Shown: positions 7,928-13,420 of the stretch, one piece after another
How positions within the stretch are numbered: position 1 is the stretch's first letter
Layout: each line of letters begins with the position of its first letter
NCBI GenBank assembly: GCA_037134755.1
Contig: JBAXLO010000123.1
Location: 1-13,420 of the forward strand
DNA from: JBAXLO01 sp037134755
Lineage (GTDB): Bacteria > Bacteroidota > Bacteroidia > Bacteroidales > JACABE01
Length of the DNA stretch: 13,420 nucleotides
Reading direction: 5' to 3'
Translations under genes and position numbers: made by a program
Notes under the pieces: model-generated
The model's database searches: none
What the model was told of the DNA's origin: nothing
Seen by the model: only the letters and a program-made list of their open reading frames with translations

Positions 7928-7935
7928 CAAAGGTA
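7928..7935 (-). promoter_or_regulatory. -7 box for the adenosine-kinase-like gene
   Basis: On the minus strand it reads TACCTTTG (TAnnTTTG), 24 bp upstream of the ATG at 7903. A poor -33 match, TTAG, lies 21 bp further upstream (7957-7960). It abuts the -33 TTG of the divergent tRNA-Asn promoter, so the two promoters overlap. Confidence 0.55.
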
Positions 7936-7965
7936 TTGTTTATTTTAAAATTTTAACTAATTTTG
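7936..7965 (+). promoter_or_regulatory. Promoter of tRNA-Asn
   Basis: TTG at 7936-7938 and TAATTTTG at 7958-7965, separated by 19 bp, exactly fit the Bacteroidota -33/-7 consensus. The tRNA starts 22 bp after the -7 box, leaving a short 5' leader for RNase P to remove. Confidence 0.75.
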
Positions 7966-7987
7966 CACTCTCAAATTTAAAAAACAC

Positions 7988-8061
7988 TCCTCCTTAGCTC
8001 AGTTGGTTAGAGCATCTGACTGTTAATCAGAGGGTCTCAGGTTCAAGTCCTGAAGGGGGAG
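7988..8061 (+). tRNA. tRNA-Asn (anticodon GUU)
   Basis: A 74-nt cloverleaf. Acceptor stem TCCTCCT/AGGGGGA (one G-U); D stem GCTC/GAGC with loop AGTTGGTTA; anticodon stem TCTGA/TCAGA with loop CTGTTAA, anticodon GTT at 8022-8024; T stem TCAGG/CCTGA with canonical loop TTCAAGT. The discriminator base is G at 8061. CCA is not encoded. A terminator follows within 4 nt, so it is a single-tRNA transcript. Confidence 0.97.
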
Positions 8062-8064
8062 CAA

Positions 8065-8093
8065 AAGAAAGCCTGCAAATAGCAGGCTTTCTT
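8065..8093 (+). terminator. Intrinsic terminator after tRNA-Asn
   Basis: A 12-bp perfect stem (AAGAAAGCCTGC at 8065-8076 with GCAGGCTTTCTT at 8082-8093) and loop AAATA. The T-tract is interrupted but T-rich. Confidence 0.85.
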
Positions 8094-8276
8094 CATTTAA
8101 AGCCAATGTATTACATCTATATCATATATTCAATTACTGCTGATAAATATTATCTTGGGTATTAAATGGATTCTTTTCCATTGAATTTAATCTTTAGATA
8201 AAAACTTTTAAAGTATTTCTTCTTATAAGAAAATGATTAGTATAAAAGTTGAGAAAAGTAATTTATTGTAATAAAA

Positions 8277-8304
8277 AAGCCATCTACATAAAAGTAAATG
8301 GCTT
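8277..8304 (-). terminator. Intrinsic terminator after tRNA-Arg
   Basis: On the minus strand, AAGCCATTTAC pairs with GTAGATGGCTT (one G-U pair) around the loop TTTTAT, followed by a run of Ts (complement of the As at 8273-8278). It lies 8 nt past the tRNA-Arg 3' end. Confidence 0.8.
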
Positions 8305-8312
8305 ATTGTTAG

Positions 8313-8386
8313 TGACTCCACTAGGATTCAAACCTAGAACCTTCTGATCCGTAGTCAGATGCGCTATTCAATTACGCCATGGAGCC
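8313..8386 (-). tRNA. tRNA-Arg (anticodon ACG)
   Basis: A 74-nt cloverleaf on the minus strand. Acceptor stem GGCTCCA/TGGAGTC (one G-U); D stem GCGT/GCGC with loop AATTGAATA; anticodon stem TCTGA/TCAGA with loop CTACGGA, anticodon ACG (complement of 8350-8352); T stem CTAGG/CCTAG with loop TTTGAAT. The discriminator is A; CCA is not encoded. A34 is expected to become inosine and read CGN codons. Position 19 is A and position 56 is T, in place of the conserved G19 and C56, apparently a compensating pair. Confidence 0.96.
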
Positions 8387-8397
8387 AAATGAGTTTG

Positions 8398-8405
8398 CAA
8401 AGATA
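8398..8405 (-). promoter_or_regulatory. Candidate -7 box for tRNA-Arg
   Basis: On the minus strand it reads TATCTTTG (TAnnTTTG), 11 bp before the tRNA 5' end. A second match, TATTTTTG, lies just upstream (8406-8413). No clear -33 TTG is found at the proper spacing for either. Confidence 0.5.
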
Positions 8406-8469
8406 CAAAAATATTAGCATGTTTAGTATATCCGAAACAAAATATTTTTAAAGAAGAAAGAAAAAAACA

Positions 8470-8477
8470 TAATTTTG
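8470..8477 (+). promoter_or_regulatory. Possible -7 box for the alcohol dehydrogenase gene
   Basis: TAATTTTG matches TAnnTTTG, 86 bp before the ATG. No TTG is present at the expected -33 distance. This is the best motif match in the leader, but weak. Confidence 0.3.
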
Positions 8478-8563
8478 CTTCAAAAAAATAGGTACTTTAG
8501 CAGTCTAATATCAATTAAGTTTTAATCTATCAATAGTATTATAAATAAACAAAATACACTATA

Positions 8564-9715
8564 ATGAATAATTTTATTTTTCAAAATCCAACTAAGATTA
8601 TATTTGGCAAAAACATTTTAAATAAAGTTGGAGAAGAAGTTATGAAACATGGCAAGAATGTTATGTTGGTCTATGGCAAGAATAGTATAAAAGAAAATGG
8701 AGTTTATGACGCAGTAATTGCATCGTTAAAAGGAGTAAACATTACAGCAATAGAATTTCCGGGAGTAAAAGGAAACCCTATTCTTTCGCATGCCCGTCAA
8801 GGAGTTGTTAAAGCTAAAGAAAATAATATTGATGTAATATTAGCTGTTGGTGGAGGAAGTGTTATTGACGAAAGTAAAGCAATTGCCGCAGCAGCAGTTT
8901 CTGATAATGATGTATGGGATCTCTATTTAGGTAAGGCGGTTATGAAAAATGCTTTGCCGATTGTATGTGTTTTAACTTTGCCTGCAACAGGTTCGGAAAT
9001 GAATAGCGGTTCTGTTTTAACAAATGATGAGACTCAGGAGAAATTCAGTATGGGAGGGATGTATACTTATCCTAAAGCTTCCTTTCTTGATCCAGAAATT
9101 ACCTATACTTTATCACTACAACAAACTGCATATGCTTGTTCTGATATCATGTCGCATTTAATGGAAGCATATTTTACCACTACTTCTAAATTTCTTCCAA
9201 TTCAAAGCGGATATGCCGAAGGAATAATAAAAGGAGTTATGACAAGTATGTTAGCCTTAATGAAAGATCCTAATAATTATGAAGCTCGTGCTTCGTTAAT
9301 GTGGGGCGCAACTTTAGGTTTAAATGGTATAGGAGCAGCAGGAGTACCCGGTGCTTCTTTCCCTAGTCATGCTTTGGAACATCCTATAAGCGGTGTTTAT
9401 GATATAGCTCATGGTGCAGGTTTATCTATTACAACTCCAGCATGGCTTAAATTTAAGAAAGATGAAATTAAGGATAGAATATTAATGTTTGGAAATAATG
9501 TATTAGGTCTTGATACTTTATCTACAGATTTAGTTATTGAGAAATTAGAGGAGTTTTATAAAAAGATAGGAACACCTATTAGATTTATAGATGCAGGTAT
9601 TGATTCTCCTGATATTGATCTCTTAGCTTTTCATGCTAATAAAATGTTTAGAGCTTGGGGAAATACTAATTACAATCTGGATGATTTGAAGACTATTTAT
9701 AAATCAGCAATCTGA
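8564..9715 (+). CDS. Iron-containing alcohol dehydrogenase, YqhD/BdhA type
   Basis: A 383-aa group III (iron-dependent) alcohol dehydrogenase of full family length. It closely follows E. coli YqhD in layout: PTKIIFGKN near the start, the nucleotide-binding GGGSVID (96-102), VLTLPATGSE (136-145), and the metal ligands Asp194, His198, His269 and His283 with the same spacing as in YqhD. This subfamily generally uses NADPH to reduce aldehydes such as butyraldehyde or methylglyoxal to alcohols. The cytoplasmic role is probably fermentative redox balance or detoxification of reactive aldehydes. The metal (Fe or Zn) cannot be told from sequence. It is a single-gene unit with a strong terminator directly behind it. 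The start is clear, with an AT-rich leader and no Shine-Dalgarno sequence. Confidence 0.93.
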   Translation: MNNFIFQNPTKIIFGKNILNKVGEEVMKHGKNVMLVYGKNSIKENGVYDAVIASLKGVNITAIEFPGVKGNPILSHARQGVVKAKENNIDVILAVGGGSVIDESKAIAAAAVSDNDVWDLYLGKAVMKNALPIVCVLTLPATGSEMNSGSVLTNDETQEKFSMGGMYTYPKASFLDPEITYTLSLQQTAYACSDIMSHLMEAYFTTTSKFLPIQSGYAEGIIKGVMTSMLALMKDPNNYEARASLMWGATLGLNGIGAAGVPGASFPSHALEHPISGVYDIAHGAGLSITTPAWLKFKKDEIKDRILMFGNNVLGLDTLSTDLVIEKLEEFYKKIGTPIRFIDAGIDSPDIDLLAFHANKMFRAWGNTNYNLDDLKTIYKSAI

Positions 9716-9736
9716 TAAACCATTCTTATTCATAAT

Positions 9737-9772
9737 AAAAAAGGAGTTGATCAATTGACCAACTCCTTTTTT
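9737..9772. terminator. Bidirectional intrinsic terminator between ADH and LruC genes
   Basis: A 13-bp perfect stem (AAAAAAGGAGTTG at 9737-9749 with CAACTCCTTTTTT at 9760-9772) and a 10-nt loop. A/T runs on both sides allow termination of both convergent genes. Confidence 0.93.
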
Positions 9773-9791
9773 GTATTAGAAAACCTATTTA

Positions 9792-11867
9792 TTATCTAAA
9801 GATTTTTGTATTGTCTCTGTAACCGGCAGCTGTATTGCTAAACCAATCTTGATATTGTGTGCCATTACTCTGAGCCCATGCAGCAAAGTGTAGATAAGCA
9901 TTGATTATTGCAGATTTCTCTGTAGGGTAATTAAATCTTGTTGCAAAATCAATACCCCAAGGAAGATTATTTTTTGTTTTATAATATCTTCCTGTTGCAG
10001 GATTGCTATTGTCTTCACCTGTTCCAAACAGAGCTACATTCATTAAATCAGTTGGAACCATATCAGATAAATGTATTTCATAACCTCTACGTTTGTTTGA
10101 GATTATAAAAGGATTGTAAGGTGCTGATCCCAGAACTGAAGGATCAAGAGCTTGTGCTAGTTTTATTACAATATTAATAGTATCAGGTGTGCCATGTACA
10201 CCACCTATAGATGTATTAATACCTGCCATGCCTAAAGGATTAGTTCCGCTAACATTCTTAAATTGTTTATATACATTATCAGCAATAATAATAACTGCTT
10301 TACTTTGATTTATTTCCAATCCATTAGCACTAACATTAATATAATTGTCAGTTAATTGAATACCTGTTACACTTGAAATAGCAGAAGGAGCAATCGGCAA
10401 TTGGAATCCAAAACCATTTTGAAAGTCAGCGCCTGAAGCACGTACAATAAATTTAGCATCTATTTCAACAACTTTATGACTGGCATTTTCAACTTGATTG
10501 ATATTATAGTCAATAACAACATCATTCATATCATAATCACCTTTACTTGGCCAAAGATCTTCAAATGCTAAGGTTCCAAAAGTGTTTTGATTAGGGAAAT
10601 AAGTATTGAAAGCTTTGCTTGCATCATGTGGATAGTCATCACTATTGTCTGGAACACCATCACCATCGGTATCAGGATTAGTTTGAACTATTGGAGGAAG
10701 ACCGGTATTATCTATAGCTGTAACAGGATTAGATGTTACGTAGAATAAAATATCATTAAAATCATTATCCGAACCATTTTCACGATTCATGTCTTCGAAA
10801 CCGATAATATATTTTTGTCTTACTTGATCAGCCATTAAAATATTATGACGTTTAAGTGTAGGATTTGATTCATAATTAAAATTAGGATTTGAGTATTTTA
10901 TCCCATTAGGTGTTCCACCAACTGTTATACCTGTACCTACAGTTCCATTGCTCCATCCATTAGAGATACAAAACCATCCAATACCTGTATTTGCTGGGTA
11001 TCTTCCTATATATACTTTTGCTCCGGATTGTAGGTTACCACCTCCGTTACCAGGAAACGAAACATTAGGAAATATAATCTTTAAAGAATCAATTTGACTT
11101 GCCGAAGTAGGAGGATTATTAACATTATAAGTGTAAAACCCCATAGAATTTAAATATCCTGCTCCTTCTGATACAAAGGTTACGTAAACATCACAAAGTT
11201 CTTTTAATTTAGTATCAGTAGGTGTGTTTTGAATATAATCAGGATGATGAGTAGGTACAGACACCGATTCAGGTAATGTAGCTGAAAGATCATGTAAGAA
11301 TGAGTTATCAATAGGATCATATCCCATTATGTTGTTAGGAACACCATAACTATCATAAGTAGAACACAAAAAATACACTTTACTCAAAGTAGTATGAGGT
11401 GTAAGTGGTGCAGCAGGGGTTTTGTTAAGAGTGATTTTCCCACCCAAAGTTAAATTAACAGCTCCATTTACTACAGTAACTTTTGTTTCACTTGGTAATC
11501 CAATAAGTTTGGTGGCAACAACAACTTCTTTAATATAAGAAGGAAGAGTACGATTAAATTGTAAGACTCCATTTGAGTTTACAAAACCTGATGTAATTAA
11601 CATACCTCCATTAAGAGCATAATCTGTTAGGATATCTACTCTAAAATTTGTTACGGGGTTGCCTTGGTTGTCTTGAGCATTAATTGTGAATGCTACATTA
11701 TTAGTAGTCTTAAAATTGAAATTTGGTGCAACCACTAACTTTTCCATAGTTGTAACACTATTATCTGGAATGCTTTGATTGTTTTCTCCATCTTTCTTAC
11801 ATGATGAAAATATTACTACAATTATTGTAAGTAACATTAGACTTAAGTTTAATTTTTTTGTGTTCAT
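9792..11867 (-). CDS. LruC-domain (DUF4842/DUF4114-type) surface lipoprotein
   Basis: A 691-aa protein with a lipoprotein signal: hydrophobic core 8-20 and SSC with Cys23 as the lipidated residue, followed by KKDGENN. Residues about 45-150 look like an Ig-like beta domain. About 280-377 fits a DUF4114-type domain, ending FEDMNRENGSDNDFNDILFYV-like (357-377). A calcium-loop motif DTDGDGVPDNSDD (399-411) of thrombospondin-type-3 character leads into the LruC/DUF4842 region (about 420-690). That region opens with a second, related motif, FEDLWPSKGDYDMNDVVIDY (435-454). The repeated FED...D-x-NDxx motif in both domains suggests related calcium-binding folds. Such proteins are common in Bacteroidales; LruC was first named in Leptospira. 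Location is probably the cell surface. Function unknown; adhesion or matrix binding is only a guess. Transcribed alone, divergent from mscS. Confidence 0.88.
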   Translation of the reverse strand: MNTKKLNLSLMLLTIIVVIFSSCKKDGENNQSIPDNSVTTMEKLVVAPNFNFKTTNNVAFTINAQDNQGNPVTNFRVDILTDYALNGGMLITSGFVNSNGVLQFNRTLPSYIKEVVVATKLIGLPSETKVTVVNGAVNLTLGGKITLNKTPAAPLTPHTTLSKVYFLCSTYDSYGVPNNIMGYDPIDNSFLHDLSATLPESVSVPTHHPDYIQNTPTDTKLKELCDVYVTFVSEGAGYLNSMGFYTYNVNNPPTSASQIDSLKIIFPNVSFPGNGGGNLQSGAKVYIGRYPANTGIGWFCISNGWSNGTVGTGITVGGTPNGIKYSNPNFNYESNPTLKRHNILMADQVRQKYIIGFEDMNRENGSDNDFNDILFYVTSNPVTAIDNTGLPPIVQTNPDTDGDGVPDNSDDYPHDASKAFNTYFPNQNTFGTLAFEDLWPSKGDYDMNDVVIDYNINQVENASHKVVEIDAKFIVRASGADFQNGFGFQLPIAPSAISSVTGIQLTDNYINVSANGLEINQSKAVIIIADNVYKQFKNVSGTNPLGMAGINTSIGGVHGTPDTINIVIKLAQALDPSVLGSAPYNPFIISNKRRGYEIHLSDMVPTDLMNVALFGTGEDNSNPATGRYYKTKNNLPWGIDFATRFNYPTEKSAIINAYLHFAAWAQSNGTQYQDWFSNTAAGYRDNTKIFR

Positions 11868-12065
11868 GATGAAATTATTTAATTTATTTGATTTTCATTA
11901 TTATTTAATACAATACTATCTATAAATTTTATACCAAAGAGGTATTTAGTCTAAATAACAACATTATACAATATTTTAATAAATGCAAGTCTTTTAATTT
12001 ACGGGACTATTGATTTCAAATTGGGACAAAGTTTGTCTTTGACACAGCTATTATAAAAGAATTTC

Positions 12066-12095
12066 TTTGATAATAAATATGAATTCTTAATTTTG
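12066..12095 (+). promoter_or_regulatory. Promoter of the MscS-like gene
   Basis: TTTG at 12066-12069 and TAATTTTG at 12088-12095 are separated by 18 bp, close to the Bacteroidota -33/-7 consensus. The -7 box ends 20 bp before the ATG at 12116, so the leader would be very short. Confidence 0.6.
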
Positions 12096-12115
12096 CACCT
12101 TTATAATAATATTGT

Positions 12116-12640
12116 ATGGGAAACATAAATAAATATTCTGATCAATTTATGAGCATGCTTGTAGAGTATGCTCCAAAGATAATTTTTGCTATTATTATAT
12201 TAATAGTAGGTTTATGGCTGATAAAAAAAGTTGTTGTAATAGCAAGCAAAGGTTTTGAAAAGAGAAAGTTCGACAAGTCGTTGAACTCATTTCTAAGTAG
12301 TATCATTAGCCTTGGGCTTAAGATATTGTTGATAATAACTGCAGCCGGAATGGTAGGCATTCAAACTACATCCGTAATTGCTTTGCTTGGAGCTGCCGGT
12401 TTGGCTGTTGGATTGGCGTTGCAGGGTAGTCTAGCTAATTTTGCAGGAGGTGTTTTAATACTTATCTTCAAACCTTTTAAAGTTGGCGATACTATTGAAG
12501 TGATGGCTCAAAAAGGTATTGTTACCGATATTCAGATCTTTCATACCATACTACAGGGCGAAGAAAATAAAACGATTATCATACCTAACGGGCCTTTGTT
12601 GAATGGTGTTATTATAAATGCTACTGCAAAACATAGCTGA
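12116..12640 (+). CDS. Small-conductance mechanosensitive channel (MscS family), C-terminally truncated
   Basis: A 174-aa inner-membrane channel protein. Predicted TM1 is about 20-42, TM2 58-80, and the pore helix TM3 84-118 with the MscS hallmark LLGAAGLAVGLALQGSLANFAGG-like run (90-112). The beta domain follows with FKVGDTIEV (121-129), and the IPNGP motif at 156-160. MscS opens under membrane tension to release solutes on osmotic downshock. E. coli MscS is 286 aa; this protein stops about 14 residues after IPNGP, so the C-terminal alpha/beta domain that forms the cytoplasmic cage (about 100 residues) is missing. The DNA after the stop does not encode the missing part in any frame I read, but is repeat-rich. 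It could be a natural short channel or a decayed gene with an intact pore. It has its own good promoter. Confidence 0.85.
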   Translation: MGNINKYSDQFMSMLVEYAPKIIFAIIILIVGLWLIKKVVVIASKGFEKRKFDKSLNSFLSSIISLGLKILLIITAAGMVGIQTTSVIALLGAAGLAVGLALQGSLANFAGGVLILIFKPFKVGDTIEVMAQKGIVTDIQIFHTILQGEENKTIIIPNGPLLNGVIINATAKHS

Positions 12641-12791
12641 TATTATCTGTTAAAAATAAAAAACCTCCACCAATTTAATGATGAGAGTCTTTTTAATTAC
12701 TAAAGATATTTAGTGATTTGGTGATTTTTTTAAAAAGGCTTTTAGGGGTTTAGACTGTTAGACTTTTAGGAAGAAAACAATTAACCACGCC
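12641..12791. repeat. Non-coding AT-rich stretch with degenerate short direct repeats
   Basis: No gene. Around 12738-12772 the sequence repeats variants of TTTTAGG and GTTTAGACT/GTTAGACTT at short distance, a degenerate low-complexity tandem pattern. The 5' part (12656-12700) has an imperfect A-rich/T-rich inverted arrangement too weak to call a terminator. Confidence 0.45.
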
Positions 12792-12824
12792 CGTCATTGC
12801 GAGGGCGAAGCCCGAAGCAATCTC
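12792..12824. repeat. Palindromic repeat element of the CGTCATTGCGAG...GAAGCAATCTC type
   Basis: This 33-bp segment begins CGTCATTGCGAG and ends GAAGCAATCTC. It forms an imperfect hairpin: outer arms ATTGC (12796-12800) and GCAAT (12817-12821), inner arms GGGC (12803-12806) and GCCC (12810-12813) with loop GAA. Repeats with these ends are dispersed in intergenic regions of many bacterial genomes, so this is probably a REP-like element; that recognition is from memory. It is markedly richer in G+C than its surroundings. Confidence 0.7.
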
Positions 12825-12831
12825 ATTTAGT

Positions 12832-12877
12832 AAAAAAAAAGAAAGGCTAATAGCCTAAACAGCTAATAGCCTTTCTT
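12832..12877 (-). terminator. Intrinsic terminator of the FN3-like gene, with a doubled GCTAATAGCC motif
   Basis: AAGAAAGGCTA (12839-12849) pairs with TAGCCTTTCTT (12867-12877). Read on the minus strand, the stem is followed by a run of nine Ts (complement of the As at 12832-12840), so it ends transcription coming from the FN3-like gene. The arms include two direct copies of GCTAATAGCC (12846-12855 and 12862-12871), each itself palindromic in its core, so alternative smaller hairpins are possible. Confidence 0.8.
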
Positions 12878-12880
12878 CCA

Positions 12881-12925
12881 ACTTTAAGTACTTTAAGTAT
12901 TTTAGGCACTTAAGGCACTTTTCTT
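12881..12925. repeat. Degenerate 9-bp tandem repeat
   Basis: Five 9-bp units can be read in register: ACTTTAAGT, ACTTTAAGT, ATTTTAGGC, ACTTAAGGC, ACTTTTCTT. The first two are identical and the others diverge. It lies between the terminator and the end of the FN3-like gene. No coding role is seen. Confidence 0.6.
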
Positions 12926-12966
12926 TAAAAGCATTGGAGCGCTTTAAATTTATAAATTCAGGTTAG

Positions 12967-13420
12967 TTACATAATTACTAAAAACACAGGATCGCAGAAA
13001 GCACCCTGATGTTCAGAATATACTGCACACATGTAGAACATATATTCTTTCCCTTTTACTAGTCCATGTAATACTGCACCTGTTGTTCCCTTACCGCCTG
13101 CGGTTACAAAAGTATCCCTCTTGCCGTCTTCGTTCAAACAATAGCGAACGATATATGACCGTGCATTAGGAATTTTGCCCCACGACAATATTACATCTCC
13201 GGATATTTCACCGTTTACGGCTTCTAAACCACCTCTACCACCATGAGTATGAGGTGTGGTAGAATTAAAACCCGAGTGTAAGATTATTGCCATGTCACCT
13301 TTTGCTTCAAGATTAGTGTAGTCAGCTAGTTGACGCATCAGACCAATTAACAGGTCATAAGCTGCATCCCTTGCTACTTTTGTCAGCTCGTCTCCACGAA
13401 TGTTTAATGCTCCTTTTGTT
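12967..13420 (-). CDS. Fibronectin-type-III-like protein, C-terminal part (5' end outside window)
   Basis: The frame stays open past the ATG at 13338 up to the window edge (upstream residues read TKGALNIRGDELTKVARDAA and on), so at least 151 residues are present and the start lies outside. The N-terminal visible part is an amphipathic helix-rich segment ending LMRQLADYTNLEAKGD, then ILHSGF. The last ~85 residues look like one fibronectin type III domain: ISGDVILSWGKIPNARSYIVRY as the B and C strands, and GLVKGKEYMFYMCAVYS as the typical Gly-x-x-Tyr-x-Phe-x-Val turn. This helical segment plus FN3 layout occurs in small Bacteroidota proteins of unknown function, a recollection rather than a search result. 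It could bind other proteins or surfaces. The codon composition is richer in G+C than the intergenic DNA around it. Confidence 0.75.
   Translation of the reverse strand, partial: TKGALNIRGDELTKVARDAAYDLLIGLMRQLADYTNLEAKGDMAIILHSGFNSTTPHTHGGRGGLEAVNGEISGDVILSWGKIPNARSYIVRYCLNEDGKRDTFVTAGGKGTTGAVLHGLVKGKEYMFYMCAVYSEHQGAFCDPVFLVIM

Noticed and set aside
7904..7930. Longer adenosine-kinase start at a TTG (7930)
   Set aside because: The extra nine residues do not fit the family N-terminus, and the -7 promoter box overlaps the TTG.
12656..12700. Terminator directly after mscS
   Set aside because: The A-rich and T-rich flanks surround arms with several mismatches, so the stem is too weak to call.

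Overview
The window looks like chromosome of a Bacteroidota bacterium, most likely an anaerobic member of Bacteroidales. The grounds are: strongly AT-rich intergenic DNA; start codons without clear Shine-Dalgarno sequences but with AT-rich leaders; several copies of the Bacteroidota -7 promoter box TAnnTTTG; two lipoproteins with an SSC lipobox; a LruC/DUF4842-type surface protein; and an adenosine-kinase-type PfkB protein of the kind common in Bacteroidales. The genus cannot be fixed from this sequence alone.

Layout. Positions 1-695 hold the C-terminal part of a membrane-anchored protein with five TPRs, cut by the window edge. Positions 846-2993 are a two-gene operon of divergent uroporphyrinogen-decarboxylase-family (MtaA/CmuA-like) proteins. 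Positions 2994-3908 contain no confident gene; the main content is a 14-unit, 21-bp tandem repeat (3125-3418) that keeps a heptapeptide-repeat reading frame open. A small lipoprotein (3909-4562) converges on an EF-G paralogue (4624-6759, minus) across a bidirectional terminator. An adenosine-kinase-like gene (6920-7903, minus) lies upstream of the EF-G gene. Divergent from it is tRNA-Asn(GUU) with its own promoter and terminator, followed by tRNA-Arg(ACG) on the minus strand. A YqhD/BdhA-type iron alcohol dehydrogenase (8564-9715) converges on a 691-aa LruC-domain lipoprotein (9792-11867, minus) across a second bidirectional terminator. A small MscS channel (12116-12640) lacks its C-terminal domain. 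It is followed by about 320 bp of repeat-rich DNA, including a CGTCATTGCGAG-type palindromic element, and then by the 3' part of a fibronectin-type-III-like protein gene (minus) that runs off the window.

Most of the window is ordinary housekeeping and surface-protein gene content in single-gene units. The only clear operon is the pair of URO-D-family genes. No CRISPR array, phage, transposase, defence cluster or biosynthetic cluster is visible. The most unusual points are the heptad-coding 21-bp repeat array, the truncated MscS beside degenerate repeats, the unpartnered pair of URO-D/methyltransferase-like genes, the EF-G paralogue with altered GTPase motifs, and an apparent compensatory A19-U56 pair in tRNA-Arg.
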